A stretch of DNA of 64,000 bases from Chrysogorgia sp. JL179-B06 (taxonomy: Eukaryota > Cnidaria > Anthozoa > Scleralcyonacea > Chrysogorgiidae), in the NCBI GenBank assembly GCA_035772405.1, contig JAYKKM010000222.1, forward strand, positions 1,388,501 through 1,452,500. Direction: 5' to 3'. Position numbers and translations under genes: made by a program. The notes beneath the pieces were generated by a model. It searched no databases. It was not told the DNA's origin and saw only the letters and a program-made list of their open reading frames with translations. Shown piece after piece: positions 11,001 through 20,214 of the stretch (position 1 is the first letter of the stretch; each line of letters opens with the position of its first letter).

Positions 11001-13068
11001 TGAGAGGTAAGTGTTATATGTTGTCGACATGTGCTTTGATGGATAATTGTTTTATTAATTAGCTACCATTTTTTTCGTATTTTCGCCTTGTCTCACCCCA
11101 CGTCTATCCCTACCCGGCCGGAACAACTCGGTTAAGTGGAGCGCGGTGATGCCTGCGAAGGAGGCTACGTGTAACGCCATTCTTCATTATTTCAACTGTT
11201 CTTGCAAATACAATCATAATAAACTGGGTAAATTTTCATTGCATAGCTACCAGGACATTGGCAACAAAAATTAAGTTTGTCTAATATGAAAGAACTCGTA
11301 AAATGATAGAGTAACACCTTTCACAACTTTCCCGTATTTTACTTCGTTTTTGAAATATTTCAGTTTGTTTGATATGTAAATGAGATTCTCTGTGACGTCA
11401 GGTGCTGGGTAGAGAATGTTCACACATTAGAATATTAGTTCCGTCTTCAAGTTTGTTCCACAAATTTACTTGAAAATGTGCGTATAATAACTCCTCATGA
11501 TAATGAACGTTGTAAACTTAGCAATCACTGAGATATTGAAGACATTTTTTAATGAGTAAAAATTCTCTACCCTGCACATGACGTCAGAGACCATCTCATT
11601 TACATATCAAACAAATTGAAATATTTCAAAAACGGAGTAAAATACGGGAAAGTTGTAAAAGGTGTTACACTATCATTTTATGAGTTCTTTCGTATTAGAC
11701 TAACTTAATTTTTGTTGCCGATGTCCTTTAAAATAACTACATCATAACTAAATATATACCTTATATAGCTACAATAAGTTCAAGCAATAAAGTTTAATTG
11801 TATGAAATCAGTCACAAATAATTCATATAGATCATTCTTGAATACACAGTAATCGTCATATTTTCCCAATATTTTGGCAATGAGTTCCAAAGCCGAAGGC
11901 CGGATTAGGTTTAGGATGAAACTCTAGGCGGTGTTTAGGGATAAGATTAGGTTTAGTTTAATATATTTAGGATTATGGTTAGGATTGGTGTTAGGAATTA
12001 GGATTAGAGTTAAGGTTACTCATTTGGCGCAAAATACATTTTGTAGCGGCTTCAGCCCATAATTATAATTATAGTAAGAACAGATATACAAACGTATTTA
12101 TTGATGGTGACTTTGCCATTCAAATGCATATTATCAATAGGCATAATCCAGTTAGAGCTAAGAACCGTTGAAACGCGCAGATGTAGATCCTATAAGGACT
12201 TAATAGGCTTGTATTGTTCCTATATTAGATCTATATTAGAATAATAGAATAAAATAATAAAAGTAATAATAGAATAATAGAATAAAAGTACTTATCTGAC
12301 GAAATAGAGAAAATTCGAAAACGAGCAATGTCCAAGATCATCTGTCTAGACTTTTCTTTTACTGATGCTCTTCACAAAACTGGTCTCCCTTCTCTGTTCA
12401 ATCGTACGAATATTTTATGTATTAAACATTTTCATAGTATTTTTAATTATATTATGTTATATTTTTCGCACAAATTAGCTCGTGCTAATCGTTTGAGAAA
12501 TAAGAGACATTTCCAATTACCAAATCTAAAACCTAATCGTAGTAATCGTACAAAGAACTCTTTCATTTTCAGTCATGCCAGTAGATATAATAAGTAAATT
12601 TTTAAGTAATCCTAATTTTAATCATCTAATATATTTGTATATAGTTACATTATTTGACTGCGAGATATTGACTTTATTAAACGATTTATTTATCTATGTT
12701 TACTAGCATCTAATATGCTGCGTTTATTTTTTATTATTCTTTTTACAGTACCTACTTTTCAAAGAGAATGTCGGCTAACAAAAATCACCATAAAAAAGGA
12801 AATTAGTTGGTACAGCATTTTCTTATCGGTAGTAGCTGGGTTTGTTATTGGCGTTGTTTTGGTACCTGGACTGTCGCGGCTATACAAAGCAAAATGCAAT
12901 TCCAACGAAGAGGCAGCGCATCAAGTTAGTGATCAAGTACCAAGCGAACCAGTATATCAGGAGTTACATTTGAGAAAGCTTGAGGAAGAAAACGAGTATG
13001 GAAATCTGCAATATCATTCAATGATGGGTCAGCAGGCGCACTCCAGTGGTCGGTATACCACACCATAA
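7743..13068 (+). CDS. Ig-superfamily membrane receptor, ITAM-like tail (four exons found)
   Basis: Exons 7743-8058, 9773-10036, 10755-11006 and 12749-13068 form a type I receptor: an Ig-like domain without cysteines, two I-set-like Ig domains, one transmembrane helix and a cytoplasmic tail of about 65 residues with two YxxL motifs. Junctions 2-3 and 3-4 are in matching phase 1, standard for Ig exons, with good GTAAGT donors. The 5' part (signal peptide, promoter) was not found. Domain order and tail recall the cnidarian allorecognition (Alr) family of Hydractinia, but many animal Ig receptors look alike; this is inference. Expected role: cell-surface recognition. One problem: the strong donor after exon 1 is in phase 2 and does not fit the next exon found. 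The introns are packed with mobile DNA. Confidence 0.75.
8059..9403 (+). other. Intron with AT repeats, no clear exon
   Basis: It contains a T-rich ATTTTT tract (8150-8190) and an open frame 8302-8550 that I do not consider coding. No Ig-like exon was seen, although the phase mismatch of the flanking exons allows one. Confidence 0.45.
8713..8892 (+). CDS. Small ORF, 59 residues, possible DDE-transposase N-terminal remnant
   Basis: Starts MDIWDELRRNDVDVDKITL and contains LEYEEIYNRLSSQVNRLSLR, which looks like the helix-turn-helix found at the N-terminus of integrase-core proteins common in cnidarian genomes. It stops at 8890-8892 and the DDE core is not found downstream. It lies within an intron of the Ig receptor. 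Resemblance is from memory; it could be a chance frame. Confidence 0.3.
   Translation: MDIWDELRRNDVDVDKITLCFHIYACLEYEEIYNRLSSQVNRLSLRRIYKEMENHFGGI
9404..9720 (+). mobile_element. tRNA-derived SINE
   Basis: It begins with a tRNA-like head: an A-box-like GTGATCCAATGGTTACCAC and a B-box-like GGGTTCATATC (about 9448-9458). The body contains TCTTAATAAAATAATTGAG and GAAAGTGCTG, a block I associate with a widespread cnidarian SINE. The tail ends near AAATAAATCACACTC. It would be transcribed by RNA polymerase III from the internal boxes. It sits in the Ig-gene intron. Confidence 0.65.
9773..10036 (+). CDS. Ig receptor exon: I-set-like domain 2
   Basis: Acceptor TTCTGTTTTTAG at 9772, donor GTAAGT from 10037; 264 bp, phase 1 to phase 1. 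The translation starts VPNAQITCPQQVTLSEHGNF, then SCWCK (B-strand Cys), TASWVKNG (core Trp), QLYLRNVSKESSGTYVCRA (F strand, canonical Cys) and ends GERSTEITVQ. All hallmark residues of an Ig domain are present. It joins exon 3 to make VQYAPRIL, a normal inter-domain boundary. This frame lacks an ATG, so ORF-only searches miss it. Confidence 0.85.
10153..10690. mobile_element. MITE-like element in Ig-gene intron
   Basis: Ends are inverted copies of TAAAGTGCC(G/C)CTRTGAT (10153-10172 and about 10670-10695 in reverse complement). Similar starts occur at 24754 and 61413. No protein is encoded. Confidence 0.5.
10755..11006 (+). CDS. Ig receptor exon: I-set-like domain 3
   Basis: Acceptor TTTAATTTACCTAG at 10754, donor G|GTAAGT at 11006/11007; 252 bp, phase 1 to phase 1. 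The translation reads APRILSFHGIVSNDSSL, then TLTCHAESQPRPTYRIF (B-strand Cys; no core Trp, Tyr instead), then IIHNYTSSNKYATYKCVAS (F-strand Cys) and NKLGHDSQELTHDSL. Two potential N-glycosylation sites lie nearby (NDS and NYT). The frame has no ATG and is only found by looking at splice sites. Confidence 0.85.
11251..11730. mobile_element. Foldback MITE in Ig-gene intron
   Basis: Arms about 11251-11420 and 11560-11730 are near-perfect reverse complements (sharing GTTTGATATGTAAATGAGA and ACAACTTTCCCGTATTTTAC), with a spacer of about 140 bp. The element is related to 24754-25236 (shared TCAGTTTGTTTGAT segment). No gene. Confidence 0.85.
11880..12020 (+). repeat. Degenerate telomere-like (TTAGG-related) repeat
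   Basis: Loose repeats of TTAGG(A/G/T)TTAGG type, such as GGATTAGGTTTAGGATG and GTTAGGATTGGTGTTAGGAA. A reverse-strand counterpart lies at 60660-60790. Confidence 0.6.
12290..12680 (+). mobile_element. LINE 3' fragment in Ig-gene intron
   Basis: EIEKIRKRAMSKIICLDFSF, then ALHKTGLPSLFNRTNILC and LRNKRHFQLPNLKPNRSNRT, ending with the typical SHASRYNK just before the stop at 12595-12597. This is the C-terminal end of a CR1/L2-like LINE ORF2 in the same orientation as the host gene. Only the last 100 codons remain. Confidence 0.8.
12749..13068 (+). CDS. Ig receptor last exon: transmembrane helix and YxxL tail
   Basis: Acceptor TTCTTTTTACAG at 12748; it enters in phase 1 and completes a Val codon with exon 3. 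It encodes PTFQRECRLTKITIKKEIS (short stalk), the helix WYSIFLSVVAGFVIGVVLVP, then a basic stop-transfer (RLYKAK) and an acidic tail. The tail contains EPVYQEL and, ten residues after that motif, EYGNL, that is YxxL-x10-YxxL: an ITAM-like pair with a spacer longer than the classical 6-8. A third tyrosine (LQYHSM) follows. Stop TAA at 13066-13068. Phosphotyrosine signalling through SH2 proteins is the natural inference. Confidence 0.85.
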
Positions 13069-13098
13069 TAGTACAATCGTCATCGTGGTGACTTTTCA

Positions 13099-13107
13099 TT
13101 GCACAAC

Positions 13108-13143
<36 letters not shown>

Positions 13144-13145
13144 AA
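13099..13145 (+). repeat. (CAA)n microsatellite, probable receptor 3' UTR
   Basis: About 14 CAA units, 30 bp downstream of the receptor stop codon. Confidence 0.95.
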
Positions 13146-14217
13146 ATGTGATGCTGTACCTTTCATATTTGTTGAACAACGTTATTAAGTATAGGGAAAA
13201 CTGTTAGTTAATATTGCCACTGTGCATGATCAACCACTTCCAGAATAGACTAGTATGATTGAGAATATTTTCGAAACACGTTTCCGAAACATGGTCTGAA
13301 ACAAAAGTTTTCAGTGTATGTTGGAACGTAAAGGGTGTTAAGTAAAAAGTACATTTCTCTCATTAGAACACTGTTCTATTTTGCGAAACAAGCAGAGACG
13401 TAGAAAGCGGGGGGAGCTGGAGGGGCTTGAGCCCCCCAAAATTTCAAATGAGGGGCTGAGCCCCCAAACAAATCAGGACAAGCGTTGCCAAATTTAATGT
13501 TTTTCCCAATTGTATTAGTACGACTATATAGGCTAGGAGAGGAGCTACTAAAGGTAATCTACCTACGCGCTTCATCTATGCGAGATTTTACAAACGGGTA
13601 TAGCCTGAATCGCCTGAAATATGAGCCAACCCATAAACCCTTGCTACACAAGTGTTAGATTGGTCGCAGACCCTTCTGTAAGTACTATGCGTCACCTGGT
13701 AAGAGGAAGCAGGCAAGCTTAGATTCGTTTGAACTATGCTCGCTGTAGAATTAGATAGAAACGTTTGCTCAAATTGCTGCAAATTGTCATTCCAATGTTC
13801 TAGATTTCAACTACGACCTCCCGAAAAATGCGGTTACTGATGACCAGCTTATCTTCAGCCTCCCAACTTTAAGTCCGTTGCTACGCCTCTGGAAACAAGT
13901 TTCTGAAACATTTAGGAAACTGTGTTTCAGAAACTTGTTCTTTGAAACTTGAATTTTTAATTACATAGTATAGGTCTTAATATAGTCTTAGAATATATGC
14001 GTCTGACTTGCAATGTATGCAAATAATTGTTATTGTTTCATAAACATTAGTGTGACACAAAGATTTTGGCCACAAGAATCGTATTTCAACGTAAAAATAC
14101 GAAAAGTACGATATTTTTACGTGTGAAGACATAGAATCAGCGATCCAATGATTATCTATTTTGCGTGAAGTAAAAATTAATTTAGATTGTCCGTGGTACT
14201 TGAATTTGAAAAACAAA
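13146..14217. other. No recognisable gene
   Basis: Contains a G-rich patch around 13400-13470 with paired GGGGCTTGAGCCCC / GGGGCTGAGCCCCC hairpins, a type of low-copy palindrome also near 30150 and 53800. Nothing coding was seen. Confidence 0.45.
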
Positions 14218-14219
<2 letters not shown>

Positions 14220-14264
<45 letters not shown>

Positions 14265-14863
14265 TCTTTATTCAGGGTGCATTCATCACAATAGTGGTTT
14301 TCAGAATGGCCCTGCAGAAGAATGAATACAATTTATAAACTAATATATTACATATATACAAAATACAAATACAAAATACAAATATATAAAAACAAGAATA
14401 ATATAAAAACTAATTCACAAGTTAAAAATTTTCTTTTTAACAAGAGTAAGAGACTTTGAGTTAAAACAGTCAGGTTCCAAATTGTTAAAGCATGGTTACA
14501 GCATGGTAAGTAACTTTATGCTTCCCCCAATTTGTTCTTGCCTTTGGTAGACGAAGAAGACTGCTCTGTCGGGTGTTATGGCTATATGAATCTTGTTGTT
14601 AAGTACCAGGTTAAAATTGAAATTAATGAGATTATTTAAACATTTAAAGATAAAAATACATCGATGTGCATGTCTTCTTTGGCTTAAACTCTTCCACTGT
14701 AAGGACTCGAAAGCCTCTGAGGACGATGAGAAGATAGGCTTATTTAAAATAATTTTGGCTGCTTTATTTTGCTGTACTTGTAAAGCCTTCATCAGGGAAA
14801 CATTGTTCTTGTCTCCCCATACAATGTCACCAAAATCAAATAACGGTAATATAAGTGAGTCTA
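14220..14863 (-). mobile_element. LINE 3' part (continues at 22447), with (AAT)n tail
   Basis: On the minus strand the coding part (14496-14863) reads LILPLFDFGDIVWGDKNN, then LQVQQNKAAKIILNKP and LQWKSLSQRRHAHRC, typical of a LINE ORF2 C-terminus. The 3' end has TGAATAAAGATTG directly before an (ATT)n tail (14220-14262). Its upstream half lies at 22447-23140, beyond the inserted CACTA-like element. Confidence 0.85.
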
Positions 14864-15140
14864 CACTCTAAAAACAAGTGTGTAGAAATTACACACATTT
14901 TTTTGTCGCCCAAACAGCACACTAGAAGCCGTGTTTTTTAACACGGATGTAAATTAGGTGTGTAAATTTACACGCTATATCGCGTGTAAACGGCTTGTCG
15001 CCCAAACGACACACTATAAGCCGTGTTTTTTTTAATCGTGTTTTTTTACACGCCATGCGTGCTTTTTTACACACTGTGTGTTTTTTTATTCACTGAAGAC
15101 GTGTTTTTTTACACAGCTTATGGTGTGTAAAATTTTTACA
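14864..15140. repeat. Left subterminal repeats of the CACTA-like element
   Basis: Many short direct and inverted copies of GTGTGTAAATTTACAC-like words and of CGCCCAAACRRCACACTA (twice, about 14907 and 15000). In CACTA transposons such motifs bind the transposase. Confidence 0.75.
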
Positions 15141-15419
15141 ATCAATCACGGAAGATACAAAGTATAAACACGCAATCTTAATTTAAAAGACTTTATTTTG
15201 GAAAAGTTAAAGATTATATACATTTAATACTTACACACAACACACTTCGTAAAATTACGGTCCTTACATATATTTTTTTACTTCTGACAGCAAGACATTG
15301 TATTTACTACCACGATAACATATTCTGTTTGCTAACTCCAAGAAACCAAATGCCACGCGCGAAAGACGAGCCTATCAACAATGGAGGAACAACGAAGACG
15401 TTTCAAGACCGCATTCAAT

Positions 15420-15705
15420 ATTGTTTCGGTATAATATATCATTTATAGACCGTCCGCTCGGGGAATTTGTCGACTTTCACAAACGTTCGAACGCTAGCCG
15501 TTCGAATGCTAGTAGCCTGCCTTCGAACGCTAGCCTTCGAACGCTAATAGTAGCAAGCCGTTCGAACGCTAGTATAGCAAAGCCGTTCGAACGGAACGGC
15601 TAGTAGCTAGCAAGCCGTCTAGCAAGCTGATCTAACGAATGATATATTATCATCCCTCGGGGTAATATTTCGTCGAATTCCCCTCGCTCCGGGTCTATAA
15701 ATGAT
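15420..15705. repeat. Palindromic element with many GTTCGAACG sites
   Basis: The outer arms GGTATAATATATCATTTATA (about 15428) and its complement (about 15690-15709) include the GACC(C)GGAGCG-like edges. The inside has about eight copies of TTCGAACGCTAG, each carrying the self-complementary GTTCGAAC/TTCGAA core (15484-15596). Nested in the CACTA-like element. Confidence 0.7.
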
Positions 15706-15926
15706 ATACACTTATATATAATCTTCATTATCACAAACTGTATAGACATATGTCATGAAAGTGTTTGGCTCACCGGTTTTATAAAATTATAGACCTTTCC
15801 ATGGTTCTGGCTCGCCAATATCCACGTGCTCCCAGGTATTTTCCTTTAAACCGGCTTAGTTGTTGAGTAGTTCCTAAAACCTTGTTTCTTGAAACTGTAA
15901 CGGCGGAGTATCTTTCGGGAAGAAAA

Positions 15927-16167
15927 TCGACAATTCCTTTGGCTCTACAAAGCAACGCAAATTACAAATAGATCAGAATTAATATGCTATATCAACTCAC
16001 CCTAATTATCCTTTCAAAAGACTAGCAAAACACACTATTGCCTTGTATCGACAATTCCTTTGGCTCTACAAAGCAACGCAAATTACAAATAGATCAGAAT
16101 TAATATGCTATATCAACTCACCCTAATTATCCTTTCTAAAGACTAGCAAAACACACTATTGCCTTGA
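15927..16167. repeat. 121-bp tandem duplication
   Basis: Two nearly identical units (15927-16047, 16048-16167), differing by about one base (CCTTTCAAAAG versus CCTTTCTAAAG). Confidence 0.92.
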
Positions 16168-16689
16168 CGGATTTTAAAATCACTTTCTTTTGAACCTTAC
16201 CTTTCAGTTATCTAATAGTTCTCCCTTTGTTAGAAGTTTCCATTATCGTTCGGTAAAAATATACGTGCAGATCGAAGTTTTCAGTTTTGAATACAGCGCG
16301 ATGCTTGAAAAGCATGATCAAACTTATAAAGTGTTGACCAATCACAGAACACTAAATACCACACCTGACTCAGAACTCTGTTCTGATTGGTTGCGCCAAT
16401 AATCTGTTCCCCACTAGTCCTGACGTCACTGTGGCAAATGAGACCATATCAGCTTTCGTTCGAGCGAGCAACTTCACGAAGAGAGGGAGATACAAAACGT
16501 GGATGGGATGCATGATTTTCGCATACCGGTTCCTCGAACCACGAAGTGGCGGTTTCATGGACTATTGAAAGTGATATTCTTGGACTGGGTTTTGAAACTC
16601 CCATAAATTCATCAAAATTACTTGAAATTGGTACCAAAAAGCAACAAAGACAACAGCTACTCTTCATGTAAGTTATTTTTTTATTTCAT

Positions 16690-16990
16690 TTTAATAGTTT
16701 ACAGTGTATTTAAAACAGATTTTGTCACAACTTCTCATAGATTATAATAGTAAATCCAAACAGAAGGTGGAGTCTGGGTAAGAGTTATACTATAATAATA
16801 CAATAATATAACAATATAATAATATAATAATAAAATATAATATAATATAATATAATATAATATAACATAACATATAATATAATATAATATAATATAATTG
16901 TATTGTATTGATGGTGTATGATGGCTAATTGATGGCGTACTGCAGTAGGATGGCTAATTGATGGCGTATCACCATGGCATAATCCATCCA
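16690..16990. repeat. TATAA-type microsatellite and 20-bp minisatellite, copy 1
   Basis: A block CATTTTAATAGTTTACAGTG (16688) leads into (TATAA)n, then copies of GATGGCTAATTGATGGCGTA. The same block recurs at 17836-18110, so about 1.15 kb has been duplicated within the CACTA-like element. Confidence 0.8.
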
Positions 16991-17072
16991 TATTACCTGT
17001 AATATACCCAGAATCTTATCCCGGCATTACCACCACCATATATTCAGAACTCGTAACTAGGCTCTCGGCAAC

Positions 17073-17145
17073 GGCTTCCGTAGCTCAGTGGTCAGAGCAC
17101 TGCACTAGCATAGCAGTGTCACGGGTTCAACTCCAGCCAGAAGGC
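17073..17145 (+). other. tRNA-Ala(AGC)-like pseudo-tRNA, copy 1
   Basis: Cloverleaf halves are visible: GGCTTCC 5' acceptor, D-arm TAGCTCAGTGGTCAGAGC, anticodon loop CTAGCAT, T-arm GGTTCAACTCC. The 3' acceptor side is degenerate (AGAAGGCC), so it is unlikely to be charged. Confidence 0.65.
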
Positions 17146-17346
17146 CTTGAAGTTGCATTTTTCGCAACTGGTCCCGGTTTGGTCTTAAAATGTATGTATT
17201 CCAACACTCGAAATTTTCCTTCACCATAAATCCTTTCAACATGTAGTTTGATCGAGTGAAATGCCAAATATTACCTGTAATATACCCAGAATCTTATCCC
17301 GGCATTACCACCACCATATAATTATACAGAACTTTATTGTGACTAG

Positions 17347-17424
17347 GGTCTGTAGCTCAGTGGTCAGAGCAATGCACTATCATCGCAGGGTCGTGGGTTC
17401 AACTCCAGCCGGAAGGCCTTGAAG
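17347..17424 (+). other. tRNA-like pseudo-tRNA, copy 2
   Basis: As copy 1 but the anticodon loop reads CTATCAT and the 5' acceptor strand is altered (GGTCTG). Confidence 0.6.
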
Positions 17425-17579
17425 TTGCATTTTTCGCAACTGGTCCCGGTTTGGTCTTAAAATGTATGTATTCCAACACTCGAAATTTTCCTTCACCATA
17501 AATCCTTTCAACATGTTTTACATAGCCTGATATAAACACGGTAACTGACCAATCACAGCATGCGTAAGACACAACTTAT

Positions 17580-17815
17580 TTTATAATATAATATAATATA
17601 ATATAATATAATATAATATATAATATAATATAATATAATATAATATAATATAATATAGTTGATCGTCCAGGTTGTTGTAGTCTTGAGAAAGACTTTGTTG
17701 GTGACTGACGGTTCGATGATGACTGCTGCTGAGGCCGTCAAAACGTCTGTCACCAACAATAGTCTTTCTCAAGAGTCAAGACTACAACAAGCTGGATGAT
17801 CAACTTCACACATCT
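17580..17815. repeat. (TATAA)n next to a near-perfect hairpin
   Basis: 17580-17657 is TATAA repeat; 17658-17810 is a hairpin with arms GTTGATCGTCCAGGTTGTTG... and its complement, including AGTCTTGAGAAAGACT on the left and its matching CTTTCTCAAGAGTCAAGACT on the right; the loop holds GACTGCTGCTGAGGC. Confidence 0.85.
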
Positions 17816-17835
17816 AATGATACTCCTATACTTCA

Positions 17836-18290
17836 TTTTAATAGTTTACAGTGTATTTAAAACAGATTTTGTCACAACTTGTCATAGATTATAATAGTAA
17901 TTCCAAACAGAAGGTGGAGTCTGGGTAAGAGTTATAATATAATAATATAATATAACAATATAATATAATAATAAAATATAATATAATATAATATAATTGT
18001 ATTGTATTGTATTGTATTGATGGCATATGATAGCTGGCTAATTGATGGCGTAGGATGGCTAATTGATGGCTAATTGATGGTGTATCACGATAGCGTAATC
18101 AATCCATCTTTTACATAGCCTGATATAAACACAATAACTGCCAATCACAATGTGTGTAAGACACGACTTATTTTATAAAATATAATATATAATATAATAT
18201 AATATAATATAATATAATATTAATATAATATAAAATAATATAATATAATATAATATAATATAATATATAATATAATATAATATTTAACAA
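17836..18290. repeat. TATAA microsatellite and minisatellite, copy 2
   Basis: Direct repeat of the block at 16690-16990, followed by another (TATAA)n stretch (18170-18290). Confidence 0.8.
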
Positions 18291-19280
18291 TTATTCACCG
18301 AAGTGGAAGTGAATAGTGGTGGATATTTACCGAGACGCGAAGCGTCGAGGTAAATATCCAACCACTATTCACTGACACTGAGGTGAATAATTGTTTTAGC
18401 ATATACCAAAACAAATTGATAAAAAATAAGTAAATTTCGGTTAGTTTCATTATAATTTAGCCAGGAATTGGTGCGAAACGCAAGGCAAAAAATGCCCTTT
18501 CCATAAGGCTTTCCATATTTGGAGTTTGCCTGTCCATATTTGGAGTTGTTTATCAGTTTTGACAAGCTGACAGCACTGCCTGTCGTTTTGAAACCTTTGG
18601 ATTTTAACTGGATTTTAAAAAAAACCACTGGATTTTTAACTCAAAGGAAATATTTTAATACTGTACATGGGAAAACCTGAGGACAAAGGATAACTAATGA
18701 ACTCTGGGTGAGTAAGCGACAATAATTGTTCTTTTCAAAGCGTTTTTATTTCGGTCAGTGCAATGACAATGTTTCATGTGTTTAGTCGTTGAATTTCCTT
18801 TAATTTATAAATATTTCTGTGTGTGTTTACTGTTATAAAATCGGTAGTATGTTTTCCAGGTCATTTGTTTAGTATTCAGTTCATTACTCGCCAGTTTCTT
18901 GGAATTGTCTCAAACTATATAAAGGCAATTTATCGATATATGAACTACGGAGAACACTTTTCTTTCAAAATATTTGAAACGAAAACTGACATGCAACAGT
19001 CAGTTCGTTGAATCAAGTTTGTTTTCGTAGCACTTTCTATTCTCTCTTTGAAACTTGTTTTTCATAAATATTACCTAAAATAATGTTCCTACATACAGTA
19101 ATTGTTTTCTACCTGTCTGCTTTTACCAATTTCTTGCATTATGTAAAAAGAAAATCGTTCAAGAGAATGACACCATCTTGTTTTGCGAAACAGTGAATAG
19201 TGCAGGATATCCCGAGCTAGAGCAACCAATCAGATTGCGCGAAAAGCACTATTCACTGTTTTGGTATATGCTAAACAGTA
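18290..19280. mobile_element. Foldback element nested in the CACTA-like element
   Basis: The left end (18290-18410) is a palindrome: AACAATTATTCACC, then GGATATTTACC and GGTAAATATCC around a small hairpin with ACGCGAAGCGT. The right end (19185-19280) has CAGTGAATAGTGC and GCACTATTCACTG and ends TTTTGGTATATGCTAAACAG, inverse of TTTTAGCATATACCAAAACA at 18396. The interior shows no recognisable gene. The same style of palindromic end flanks the Crypton-like remnant at 31.8 kb. Confidence 0.7.
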
Positions 19281-19315
19281 ATATAATATAATATAATGCA
19301 ATATAATATAATATA

Positions 19316-20087
19316 ATGCATATAAAAAAATGCAATATGTTGCAGAGTTTCTCATTACTATTACCAGACAAATTGTCAGGAACGAAGGCAATTCTGTTCC
19401 AGTCAGTTACCCTTTTCATGCCGGACCGTGTCCGGTCACTTATTTTCAGGCTTGCTCTGGACTACCAATGCATTGCCTCTGGGGCCAGGGTAAACATAAT
19501 TAATAAATTAATTCAAATTGATATATTTATTACTGCAGATGAATGTAATGTAGACCTTAATGATCAATGATCATCCTTGTGCAAACATGTTTTATGAGGC
19601 ACTTGATGTTCATACAAGACTGGACAAATTCATTGCGACCAAGTAAGTACAAATGTTGATTGTATATTAATGAAAATAAAATTCAAAGTACCTAGTGTGG
19701 ATGGGTAAGTTGCAACCGAGAGTAAACCAACATTGTAATTTGTTTTATTTAAACAGAGTTAAATCAACAATTATTCATGGAGTCCAATATAGACCTGGTG
19801 CTGTCCTTCGACTTGCAGAAATGCAACCAAATGCAGAGCAAGATTATCCTTTGTTTGGACTACTAGAGAGTATAATTGTGTGGGAGGATGAGAAAATGTT
19901 TCTGGTGACTATTTTGGAAACAGTTGGTTTTAAACAACATTACATGGCCTATCATGTGGAAATGACAGAGGGGAAGACAGTGCTGACATACAACAATTTG
20001 CCATGGCATGGTGTTCTACATTGTATTGAAAAAGGAGAACAAAAATTTGTTGTTGACAAAGACACTGCCAGTGTTGAACTCTTTTAA
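19316..20087 (+). pseudogene. Transposase-associated C-terminal fragment of EnSpm-like element
   Basis: The frame 19695-20087 (130 codons) contains NLFYLNRVKSTIIHGVQYRP, LFGLLESIIVWEDEKMFLVT and ending EQKFVVDKDTASVEL. The order (G-x-x-Y, gas-like LFGLLESI, a final Val-rich strand) recalls the C-terminal domain of proteins encoded by animal EnSpm-type elements. A split piece upstream (19316-19640) ends at a possible donor GTAAGT (about 19639). No transposase catalytic core was found. The family assignment is from memory and weak; position within the element supports it. Confidence 0.45.
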
Positions 20088-20214
20088 CATATTATCCAAT
20101 GTTTAATGTGTATAATATATAACATATAATTTATTATAATATATGTATATTATAAAACCACTGAAAATCTTATTGCAGGAAACAAATTATTAGTATATAT
20201 ATATATATAATATA

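Larger units (their letters stand above)
16991..17535 (+). repeat. tRNA-like tandem units, plus orientation, two copies
   Basis: Each unit of about 280 bp starts ATTACCTGTAATATACCCAG, contains a tRNA-like segment (17073-17145, 17347-17424) and ends with TTTTCCTTCACCATAAATCC. The tRNA-like part has an A box (TAGCTCAGTGGTCAGAGC) and a B box (GGTTCAACTCC); in the best copies the anticodon position reads AGC, as in tRNA-Ala. A family of tRNA-derived tandem repeats, not functional tRNA genes. Confidence 0.8.

Noticed and set aside
16991..17535. CRISPR-like repeat array
   Set aside because: Units are about 280 bp with tRNA features in a eukaryotic setting; no short repeats with unique spacers.
16785..17772. 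Minus-strand Tyr/Ile-rich frames
   Set aside because: Translations of (TATAA)n microsatellite.
17658..17815. Hammerhead ribozyme in the hairpin loop
   Set aside because: CTGCTGAGGC lacks the CUGANGA box and no GAA element follows at the right place.
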